Below, one piece after another: positions 23,181 through 33,184 of a stretch of 64,000 bases of DNA (positions are counted from its first letter, which is position 1; every line of letters begins with the position of its first letter). Origin of the DNA: Malurus cyaneus samueli (Eukaryota; Chordata; Aves; Passeriformes; Maluridae). Where the stretch lies: the NCBI GenBank assembly GCA_009741485.1, contig CM019218.1:27874101-27938100 (forward strand), given 5' to 3'. The notes beneath the pieces are model-generated. The model saw only the letters and a list, made by a program, of their open reading frames with translations. It did not search any database and was not told where the DNA came from. The position numbers and the translations under genes were made by a program.

Positions 23181-25239
23181 CACGGGAAACTGGGTGTGGA
23201 AACAGAGCTGCGTTTGGGGAAAACGCTGGAAGTGGCTTGGGTGATGATGGGGGTAGTATTGGCCTTGTCATTCTCATTTAGTCTTATGTTTTGGTTTGGT
23301 TTTTTTCTTCTTTTTTCTTTTTTTTTGGTGGTTTTTTTTTTCCTTTTAATTTTGAGTTCCCCAAGGGTTTTTTTATTTCTCTTTGGTAGTGGATGTTGAG
23401 AAAAGATTGGCCTCCTGTGTTAGTTGTTGAGAGGGTGGTTTTTCTTTTCTTTATTCCCGAGATGGGGTGGGTGTATTTTCATTCCTCGCTGCGTTTCTCC
23501 TCGGAAACGGCCAACAACAGCCTTAGGATTAGAGGAGGCGTGGCTCAGCTGCATTGGCTCTAGAGGGCAGAATTTAAGAAATGGAGAAGTGTTGTTCTGG
23601 AAAGTTCATCCTCTTCTCTACTTGATAGGATTGACCATCCTGCATTCCAAACTGTTGGTTAATTATTTAAGGGAGGCTTATTCTTACAGGTGCGCGAAGA
23701 AAGTGTTAGTCTTGAAAAAATAAAAAGAAGAGGATGATAACTACATACCTCCTCTCCGCAAAACAGCTGGTGTCTCCGCAGAGAGGACAGGACCACTATT
23801 AAGGAAATACTGGGAAATGGCAATGAGTTGCGGTAATTTTTTCGATATTTAAGAATGCGTACGGAGAAGACACTTATGTATGGGATAAAGAAGAACCACC
23901 AGTAAACTCTCAGGCAAAGACTATAGCAAAAAGCCAATGACTACAAGGGACTATATGACCGTTGCGAGGGAATGGGACACGTGAGTTACCCCCTTCAGTT
24001 TTTCTTTTGCTGTAGAAAAGAAGAATAGACTGAGAACTGAGAGTCCATTATAGAAGGAGGAGCTAAGTAGCATCTTTGATGACAGGAAGTGTGGACGAGC
24101 CGATTGTGATTACAAGAGAACCACCCAAACGATGGGGCAAAAAGGAGAGAAAAGCAAATGCGGAGAATAGCGTGATACTAACTATAGCCGTGCCACGATA
24201 ATAATGTTAAAGTTTTTTGGCTGCCCCCATTCTCTAGGGCAGCCAACTGAGCTATGTGGAGAGATAAATAGTTTCACGATGACCAGATGCTTCTCCTTCT
24301 GGTCCGGCACACCCTCCCCGGAACAAATCACCATGTACCTTTCGTATGCGAGGATCCCCCTGGGTTATTTATACAATTGGCTTGCTCCTCCCCCTCAAGC
24401 CCAAGGGGGAGGAAAAAACTTTTCCCCAACGAGCGGAGTTATTTGACTAGAAGAGCCCTCCCTATGAAAAAAGGCTCCAATATTAGGCGATAGTTATACA
24501 GTTCACGGTTGCAGTTTGCTAGGCGTGTGCGTCTCGGTTATGTAGGGTGCCTGATGCTGATTACGCTGGGCGAGAGGGTACTGGTGTATGGGATCTTGCT
24601 CATTGTTTTGCCCCAGTGGGAGACTCCATGGAAAAGAAGAATATGTTTAAGCAGGGGGCCCCTTGCCTTTTTTTTCTCCGCTAGATCCAGAAAAACGGTC
24701 CTGCCTTGGGTAGACATGCTCCCTACAAAGCCCTGCTTGGGAAGCTGCTGATGAGGGTGAGACACACCGCCTCTCCGCCGATGGATTAGAGGAGGTGCCA
24801 CTCTTCAATCGTCTTCAGTCCGTTGAGTTGCTCGGGAGGAAGCGGAACGTGTGGTTCCCCCGTGGGGCGGATCCCTTGCGAAATGTCAATATATATAAAT
24901 AAAAAAATACTCTCAGAAGCACAACAGGCAAATAAAATCGAACAAGGGCTAACTCACGAACCCAAACCATGAGGCGTTTATTAGATTTACCTATCCCCAT
25001 TGCTGGTTTTCCTTTCCCAGTGGCCTCTGCCCAGAGCATTACTGCGAGACTGCAGAGTGTGGCTGTGTCCGCGTGTCTGTGTCTGTGTGTCCGTGCATTT
25101 AAAAAAAAAATATAAGAAAAATAAGAAATTGAAATACTCGTATAGCTCTGATATACACCTCCTTCTCTCCACTCCTCGTCCTTCCCCCCACACCCCCCAA
25201 CCTCTCACCCGTTCTCGTCCTTAGGTGTTGCCAGCTGGC

Positions 25240-25480
25240 CCGGGTAGGCACGCCACGTTGTTCCCCCTCTTACTCTAGTGGGTACGTTGGTGAGGAAGTG
25301 CGCAGGCTGGGCGAACCGCACGCCCCGGGGGCGCGAGCCGGGCGTGGGCGGCGGGGACGTCTGCTGCCTCCGACTCCGTTCACGAGTGGGACATCGCCGT
25401 GCTTCTTGCGTAAACAGGGTCCGGCACAGGCGATCTCCCCCCGCCCCCGACCCTCACCTACAAGGCGTCCTGACCCGCGT
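25240..25480. promoter_or_regulatory. GC-rich island within noisy spacer
   Basis: CpG-rich sequence with GCCCCGGGGGCGCGAGCC-like content near 25322-25340 is followed by pyrimidine-rich DNA. The 249-codon frame starting at 25278 has no recognisable domain and lies in error-prone sequence, so it is not called as a gene. Confidence 0.35.
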
Positions 25481-26189
25481 ATCTTGCCGTGTCTTTTTGA
25501 GGTGGCTGGGGATCTTAGGGAGTCAGCCTTCCCTCCACTCTGCCTCCTGTTCTGTCCTCCCACTATTAATTCTTCCCTGCGGCCGCCGCGGTTCAAACTT
25601 TTGTGTGCGCTTGCTGGAGGCTTCCGAGGGGCTACCTACCCCCCTCCGCCTGCAGCCTACTCCACTCTGGACTCCAAGTCATTCTCTGGCCTCTCCCATC
25701 GCTGGTTTAAAGCGATTAAAAGGAAAAACTGGTAAGCCAGATAGGGCACGAGAATATGTTGGAAGAGGAAGAGGGAGAGGGAGGCAGGCAGGGGACCCAA
25801 AGGAGAAGGCTCCCGTGGCACCGGCGGCCGGCTCGGTGCCGGGCCGGCAGGAGCAGAGGAACAAAGAAGCTCCAAATGTCCCTAATATTTCCTGTGTTTA
25901 TCCTCAGTCGTTTTTCAGCGGACTTTTTTGGCCACCCCGTGTGTCCTGGTTTCTCCCCTTGTTTATTAAGGAATTTCCTCTAATCACCCTCCTTTGCTTG
26001 CGCGTGATAAGATTGCAGGGCAGCTAAAGATGAGCTTATTGTTGCATGCCGACAATTTTCATTCATATCTTCCGCCCACCTCTCGGCGCTCTGGAAAATA
26101 TATATCACGACTTTTTTTTCTTTCATTAACCAGAGTTTGTGACAATTTTTTTTCTCCCTACAGGCTCTCTTCCGTTCTCTCTCTTTCCT

Positions 26190-26460
26190 TACTCCACCTC
26201 CTCCTCTGCGCGCGGCTGGTCCCGACCCCCTGCAGGCCAGCTGTGTCTCGGGCAAGCGGCGCCTCCTGCCGTCGGCCTAGGAGGCCGGGGCCGGGGAGCC
26301 GTGCGGGAAACGGAAGGGGCCAGGGGTTGAGCAGACAGAAGCTCCGCCGCTTTCGTTGGCCAATCCGTGTGTTGTCGTAGACGCCGGCATGGAGCGGGCC
26401 GTGGCGCCTGGGGGCCGCATGTTCTGCCGCAAGTTGCCGGTCGAGAGGGCTTCAAAGAAG
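26190..26460. promoter_or_regulatory. GC-rich island within noisy spacer
   Basis: This is a short CpG-rich patch (GGCCGGGGCCGGGGAGCCG near 26283) with AT-rich DNA on the right and a CT-rich run on the left. It is the last GC patch before the junction with the right arm at 27090. No coding signal is recognised. Confidence 0.35.
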
Positions 26461-27540
26461 AGCTTCACCCGATAGAAAGCCAGTACAGAAGGACAAGGGT
26501 GCTCAGGCCAGCTTTCCAGTGCATTGCTAATAGTTCTGCCTCAAATTAAAAAGACACAACAGGAGCCAACCCACGCGCTTAAGATGAGAGACAAGAGGTA
26601 GAGCTGGCCCAACTATAAGAGAGAGCTGGAGATTTTTAATGTAATTCTTTTGCTAATGTGAACGATTTCAATATTCAAAGTGCCTAAATCCGCTTGTAAA
26701 GAAGATGACAAACTATTCAAACACACATTCACCCCAACACCCCCTCTTCCCCCCCCTCTCTCTGCGGGATGAGGGTTAAGGTTTTCTGGAGGGTGGGAGC
26801 GAATTAGTGTTGAACTTACTCAATGGGAGGCGGAGCCCAATCAAAGGAGAAGTGAGGGCCGTGTGATGGCATGAAAGATTAGGGAAAGAGGGAAGCCCAA
26901 AGGGAAGAGTTGGTTTTTTCTTCAAGATCGAAAAGACCATGACTGTTAGTTTAATATATAAACTCGTCCTAATGCAGCCTTCTTCTCGTGGGGAATAGGA
27001 AAATATGTTAAAAAAAAACTATCAAATGTTCGTTTAGTCCCTATAATAGTTGACTTCTTGACCAAATTAGAGATGTGGAGCGGTGACCGAACCGCCAGCT
27101 CCTTTTGCCGAGGCTGGAAATGGTTTTAACAGGCGGTAAAATTTCATCTTGTGGTGTCAAATTGGGGTCAGTTTGGGGTTAGCGCTCTCAGTGTCCGAGC
27201 AGGAGCTGTCCAGCTGTGTGGGGATTCATTAAGGGCAAAAGATCCGTTTCAAGAAAAACAATGCAAAGACAATCAGAGGGCTAAAGATCCTCTTCAAATC
27301 GCATTTTACAAGTGCACCAGAACAAATATGGATGCTGAAACCTATTCCCTTCAAACTCCCAAATCGGCTTCTTAGCTCTCGGAGGGAGCGAGAGAGAAAA
27401 TCCTTTAAAACTTAAGAAGAGTCTGTTTTCAATCAGCCTTTCCGAAGTGTGGCATCTTAGTCCTTTGCTGGCTTTGAGACATGCCTCTCTTGCTTGCTCG
27501 TTACATCTCTCCCTCCCTCTCTCTCTCTCTTTTTCCACAG

Positions 27541-27566
27541 CCTTGCAAAAGCGGATGGCACAACAG
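27541..27566 (+). other. 26-nt microexon candidate (right arm copy)
   Basis: A CT-rich tract of about 30 bases ends in TTTTTCCACAG at 27540, an excellent 3' splice site. Twenty-six bases follow, then GTAATATTT as a 5' splice site. The segment holds GCGGATGGCACAACAG, so a start codon in strong context gives Met-Ala-Gln-Gln before the donor. Without a reading frame from neighbouring exons I cannot say whether it is a coding microexon, a translation-start exon or part of a non-coding RNA. I do not recognise the gene. Confidence 0.35.
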
Positions 27567-27599
27567 GTAATATTTCAGATTTCAAGAATAAATCCCAAA

Positions 27600-28650
27600 G
27601 GAGAAGTTAAACTGCTGTTTTGCACGCGCGTGTGCTCCTAGCACAAGATTTAATGCAAATAGAAAGTTTTTAGTGGGAAACAAGCCATGCTTGCACGAAA
27701 TCCTGTTGAACACTGTAGGAAATTTTGTGCTCTCCTTGTAGGTGATGCTCTGCTCCGATGGGTAATTTAGGCTAGATTTACTTTTCGGTTCTTAGCATTT
27801 GTGGAAAGCACCTATTGCTAATCTGGTTTATTAAATTCGCATGGTTTAAATCCTCTTAACGTTCCTACATCTGTTAGGACAATTGACGCCTTGCTACAGG
27901 GACAAATAACTTGAACCTTAATCTTGTTTGTAACTTTATTCAATGTTTGTTTGTTTGTGTGCTGAGTTCAAGTATTTCGGATGATGCCATTGTGTTCGAT
28001 AACACGTAGGCTTGCATTTGAAGGCAAAAGTCCTCATAAATGGGGTAAAGATATCGTGGAATGCACTGAAAAATTTAGCATATTCGAACTGGCTTTTTAT
28101 CTCCAACTATCATTCCAGGCAATGTGTCATAATTAATGAAGAAAGCAATCTGCCTGTTAAAATGTGGACATGGGACATCACCACGACCCCGTACTGAAAT
28201 TTACGCGAATTTTACTTTTGTTTTGTGAAGTGTGGAGTTTAAATAGTACGTTTTCCTTTTTATAATCAGGTTTATGCCACAGTTTAAATTCTTACCCCCA
28301 AATTCGCTCTTTACCACGCTCTCCTTTGCCCTTACGGTTGCTTTTTACAACTTCAGTCACTTTTTATTCGTCTCAGCACTCTTTGATTCGCCTCCGACTT
28401 CCCGCAGCTGCAAGACTTTCGAGGTCCCATCTCGGGTGCCCCTGTGAAATCATGCACGTTTTAGCTTCTGCAAATCAGTGGGTTCATTTAGTCCTCCCCG
28501 CGACCTCCCCCCCGTCCCCCCCCCCATCCCCCGTCTGTTAGTAGTGTACTTCGCTTTTCAGTAATGTATTATTATTTGTCGAAAATCTTTCTGGTCCTGA
28601 AAGTCAATGGTAGCCCATCACGGTGAACTTTTCTTGACCTCGACTGCGGT
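27600..28650. other. Gene-free AT-rich part of right arm
   Basis: This is non-coding sequence matching 9370-10440 reversed. The 61-codon frame at 28012-28197 is identical to the left arm copy but resembles no family I know. A C-rich run near 28507-28533 is length-variable between arms. No transposon is recognised. Confidence 0.5.
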
Positions 28651-28694
28651 ATGACTCTTTGGGAGCTGGATTAGGAGGAGGTTCATTTACTTAC

Positions 28695-29110
28695 CTGTTA
28701 ACTTCGCTTTTAACTCTTTCTTCCACCCTTTCCCCACTTCTGTTTTTTAGAGGGAAAAAAAAAAAAAAAAAAAACCCAAGCGCATACACGAAACAAGAAC
28801 GATGCGGGGGTCGTCCTCCCGCGCCGACCCCCTTTGTGGCGGTGCTTGCCCGGGCCGCGGGGCTGCGAGCCGGCGCTAGCGGGATGCCCGGTGCGCGCTG
28901 CCTCCCGCGCTGCGCCGGCGGCCATCGGCGGCCCCTCTAGCGCTATCTGGCGGGGCTCAAAACCAGGGCCCGGCCCGCCGCCGGCGCGGAAGCCGCGCAC
29001 GAGCTCGCCCCGCGGGCCGCAGTACTCCCGCGGGACCGCGATGTGGCTCCCTCCGCATCCCGTCCCTGTGGGGCGAAACTCGCCGTGGGAAGGGGCGTAG
29101 AGATGACCCC
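28695..29110 (-). promoter_or_regulatory. CpG island with - strand splice donor (right arm copy)
   Basis: The CpG-dense part runs from about 28795 to 29105. Read on the - strand it leads through a T-rich (A-rich on +) run to ACAG|GTAAGTAAATG with the exon ending at 28695. This could be a non-coding first exon whose intron runs toward lower coordinates. The microexon candidate at 27541 is on the opposite strand, so the two would belong to divergent transcripts if both are real. The GC core differs from the left copy by several bases and short indels, as expected for hard-to-sequence GC DNA. Confidence 0.35.
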
Positions 29111-29119
29111 CTTCGCGTT

Positions 29120-32090
29120 TGTCCGGTTTATGTCACGCGGGTGGTGTGAAGCTCTAAAGTCAGAGAAGAGGGGGTTTTTCTCATTTATTAGGCTGGAATG
29201 TTTATGGAAGTGAAGACCATAACAGCCGATATGTGTATTTCCATCACACACCAGGGGAAAAAAAAAAAAACAAAAACAAAACAACCAAAAAAAAAAGAAA
29301 GAAGAAAAAAAAAGAAGACAAAACCAACTACAAACCTGTCAGGGCTTCCCACTAACACTGCTTGCACCGGGTAGTTAAAATCTAGTTTGAAAATGTTCAA
29401 AGAAGCCTGAAGCATGAAAAAAAAATAATCTTTCCATTATGACATGGTAACCAAAAGGACAGTTAGGGCAAACTAAATGGCTTTGGTGTGATATCAGAGA
29501 ATCTGCAAAGGCTTCAAACTCTGCTCAGAGCTCTGCTCTAGCTCACTCAAAATATCCCCTTTTGTTCTCCAGCTGCCTATAAAACTCCGAAGAGGAGCGC
29601 TCTCATTTTTACTCTGGAGTTCTCGGTCCGGAGAGAACAATATACTCCTACCTCTTTTGAAATGATCCGGAGACTCTCACAACACACAGGCAATCACTCG
29701 AAGCACGAATTTCCTTTCTTTTTCAAGAACTGCTCGGCCCATTGTTTAAAGTGGAATTCAGTGCACAGCCCAAAGAGAAAAAGAAAAAAAAAATCTTAGG
29801 AGCCTGGTTTGGTATTGCAAAGAGTGAGCTGACAAAATATTATAGCGTTTCCTGGAAGTACACGGTGAGAGCCGGCGGTGTGTTCCTGAAAAGAGATTGC
29901 TTTTTTATTCCACCCCCCCTCTCCCCCCGCCCAAGATTGTGATCATCTTTGTATGTCTTTCTTTGATCCCACAAAGAGAATGCAATATACATATATGTGT
30001 TTGCTCTCCATACAAGAAATGCTATACAATGGAATATGCGGCCGGTTAGTCCTCATAATGCTTAGTTTTGCTGTAATTAATTGAAAACAGTTATTAGGTC
30101 GTCATTGGCAATAGCGTAAATAATTGCAGCAGATTTTTACTTAAAATTGACCGGTCATAGAGTGATAGATCGATTCGAGGTATAAAAATGATGTATCAAA
30201 ACATCAATGTCGATTATTTGAAATATTGTAGTCGAATCTTTTTATTGCTTCATCGGTTAAGTGTCTGAAAGTGCTGTGTTCCAACATATATTTATGTTGT
30301 CAATACTGTCAAAACTGTCAGTTTTATTACAGTGGATTTGTAATACATTTCGGATTTGCTCATTTACATAAAATGTCCACCTCAGATACCCCTCCTTTTC
30401 TCCGTCTCTGGAAATCAGTGTCAGTTTAATGAAAGGATTCAAGACTCATACCTGAAGAGGGGGAAAAAATAAAAAGAGAAAAGAGAAAAAAAAAAGGAGC
30501 TATTGCTCCATTATGTCCAATTTAAACATCCGTTTGGAAAGCTTGGGCTATTTCTGACTCGCCATAAGAGGGAATTCCTCCCCCTCCCGCTCCCTCCCCC
30601 AGCCCCGCTTATTTTCCCAGTAGAATTTAAACACTTTTCTACTCTCACACCTAGATTAAACCCTCCAGTAGAATTGGGAAACTGTACAGGGATACACTGA
30701 CGAACCAAAGCACACCTGTGAGTGCTGCAACCCTCCCAAAGAGAGCAACAACCCCCCGAACCATGCACACACGCGCGGAGGTTTGCATCCTGCTAGAAAG
30801 GAGACAAAAGGAGCAATAAATATGTGTGTAAGCATTTCCTAACGGTTTGGAGCCCAAAGGAAAAAAAGCAAATTGGAAGCAGTATTGGACATTTGATGCC
30901 CCCGCCCCTATTTTATCAGGGTCCGATTGATGAGATTATTCACTTTAACTGAGAGAACTGATTTTTCATTAGCAGGATCTCAGGCAACTCTCTAGTTTTC
31001 TCCAAGAGCCCAGCTGAGGCATGGAGAAACTCAATAATAAATAAATAAATAAATAAATCCATTTGCACAATAAACTCTCTTCAATAGAACAAACAGTGAA
31101 ATTAGGCAAATAACTTTATTCCCCACCCCTTTCCGAGGATGATGTTGTTTTAAAGGTGTTGGTGAGATGGACCTGAGGGGTTGGTTTCTTTTCCGTTTGT
31201 TCCCCCCCCCTTCCCCCAGGGATATCTATGTTTAAATAGATGCTGAAGAGATTTCTTAGTTCACGCGAAAGAAGGAGGGTTAGTTAAGGGAATGGCAGCG
31301 CGCCTGGCAGGTATTTTAATGACTGTCCCTTCCTTTGAACGCTTTCAATTTCAATGCTCCTTCTCATCCAGAATATGTTCCCCAAACTAAATATGATTTC
31401 TGTTGTAATCCTCGCGTGTTTGTGATCCCTTCTGAGGTAAATTGAGAAGTACGCTGCGCAAAAGGAGGAAATTGCCCCTGGGGTGCTTTGTTTACTTTGG
31501 TTTGTAAAATCCTGCTAGGCGATGGTTTCCTCAGTGTGTGGCAAGTGTTTCTTCAAGAAATTCATCAGCCCTTCTACAATTACTTCGAGCTCCGAGGGAA
31601 GAAAGCTGCCATCACTTTCTCACATCCCAAGGTGTTGCATGGGGGAGAGAAGAAAAGACTGGAGCATTTAATTACAATGGGGAGGGGTGGGAGGTGGGGG
31701 AACGGCGGCTGCAGAAAGCCGTCCCAAGCCTGTACCTGGAAAAGAAAAACCTGCAAGGGTATATTTGGGAAGCGTGTGCCATTTAGACATGGGGGAAAGT
31801 ACCCCATCTTGTGCAGTAATTAGTCTGAACAATAAACATAATTGGAACAAAATCAGTTGGAAGTTTCTGCGTTTTTAATTACGTTTCATTTTGTGGTAAG
31901 CCGTAAAATTATGAATGCCTCTCAATTAAACACTATCCACTTGTAAAGCATTTAACAACAATTATTCCTTAATCAGTTGGAATGTTAGCCACAAATGATG
32001 CTGTTAAACATCAAAGGGACGCTTTAGACGTTACCTTTTAGTCATAAGTAAGAGGATTAATTTCTATAATTAGAGGGGATAAATATGTGC
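29120..32090. other. Gene-free part of right arm with constrained-looking blocks
   Basis: This matches 5900-8880 reversed. It contains the TGACA block (about 30030-30400), an AAAT simple repeat at 31033-31058, and A-rich runs at 29250-29330. The 111-codon frame at 31488-31823 is duplicated in the left arm, shows no known domain and overlaps other open frames. I do not call it a gene. Confidence 0.5.
31033..31058 (+). repeat. AAAT tetranucleotide repeat
   Basis: About six AAAT units with one interruption. The left-arm partner (6931-6955) is shorter and interrupted differently, so repeat length disagrees between the two copies. Confidence 0.8.
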
Positions 32091-32149
32091 ATAAATAAAT
32101 CTAATTTTTTTACACGTTCTCATCCTGTCTGGGAGAGGCGAGGATCTTT

Positions 32150-32320
32150 GACATTGCTCGCACTGCTAGCTTTCCCAGGTCGGAGGGGACCCGGGAGCAG
32201 CGGGGTGAGAAGACCCTGCGGGGAGCCCCGATCCTGCGCGCAGCTCCGCAGGCGCTGGCCCGTCCCCCGCGGCCGCACCAGGGTTGGGGCTGGGCCTGGG
32301 GTTTGCGCCCACCACGGACA
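32150..32320. promoter_or_regulatory. Small CpG-rich patch (right arm copy)
   Basis: Reverse complement of 5680-5840. It is CpG-dense, beside a 21-base T run (32364-32384). It may be a regulatory element or part of a composite island with 32650-33100. No coding family is recognised. Confidence 0.45.
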
Positions 32321-32649
32321 CGAGCTTCGGGGGAATTTGCTTCCCTAGTTTTTTTGGGGTTTGTTTTTTTTTTTTTTTTTTTTTCGGCACTGTGGTCTAC
32401 CTGGCCGTTCATTTCCTTTGAGGACAATTTGCTATCCCCGAACAAAGCTCGAGATTTGACTCGAATACCGCAAATAAAATTAGCATGACCTTGATTACAC
32501 CCCGTATGAATATCTCATTTACCTAATGACTGTATGTCACGTACGCAGAGGGTCAATTTCCTTTTAACCTTTCCCATTGCTGCAGTAAGCATTCTTTCAT
32601 AATCAATGGCCGTTTGAATAATCAATTCGCATTTTATGATCCCTGACAA

Positions 32650-33100
32650 ACTCAATATACGTGTGCCCGGTTTCAGCAAAGCAGCCGGCCCCTCTCCGCG
32701 CCGTTTTCACGTCCGAAGAGTTGGCGGCGGGGTTTCCCGTCTCCCCGGGGAGCGGCCCGGGCCGCGCAGGGCGGGCGCTGCCGGGCTCGGCGGGGCTGCG
32801 GGGGCGCGCTGGGCCCGCTGCTCCCGCCCGTGCCCCGGGCATCTCTCCAGGGCTGGCAATTTCTGTTTTCCCACTCGCTCAACCCAAAATATGCGGCTTT
32901 CCCGCCGTCTCCCTCGGTCTCCTTCTTAGGAATGTGCGCAGCAAAACCCCGTCTCCCGGGACGGCTGCCCCGTCTTTGTGTTGCTGGGACAAGCAGCCGT
33001 AGGCGGAGGGGTTCCCGGCTCTGCAGCCAAAGCCGCGCTGTAGCCCGGCCTCCTTGAACACTTCTGATGCAGGCCTGGTGCCCTCGGCCACGCTGGCACC
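32650..33100. promoter_or_regulatory. CpG-rich island (right arm copy)
   Basis: Reverse complement of 4880-5335. It is dense in CpG with GGGCCGCGCAGGGCGGGC-like sequence around 32760-32780. The core differs from the left copy by several insertions and deletions, so the overlapping frames change between copies. This argues further against a real coding sequence here. Confidence 0.55.
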
Positions 33101-33184
33101 TGTGAAACCTCGAATGAATCATTGCATCGGCCTCGCCGTATAGCTGATGTCCAGAAGCCTCACTCACTGCCACCAGCCCTCTTT

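Larger units (their letters stand above)
17405..27089. other. Noisy spacer (X'), probably image of DNA upstream of the window
   Basis: The 9.7 kb shows the same noise signature (frequent spurious indels, broken low-complexity runs) but keeps alternating GC islands and AT-rich blocks like the clean arms. Because 17405 mirrors position 1, continuing rightward should mirror sequence before the window, read in reverse. No coding exon, homeodomain, zinc finger or transposon could be recognised through the errors. At 27089/27090 it is joined abruptly to the right arm. The function of the underlying locus cannot be judged from this copy. Confidence 0.55.

Noticed and set aside
25278..26027. 249-codon frame, the longest in the window
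   Set aside because: It lies in noisy, GC-biased spacer with several overlapping long frames on both strands and no known domain.
26770..26810. Shared GAGGGTTAAGGTTT with position 1486
   Set aside because: A 14-base match with no extension on either side. Expected by chance in a window this size.
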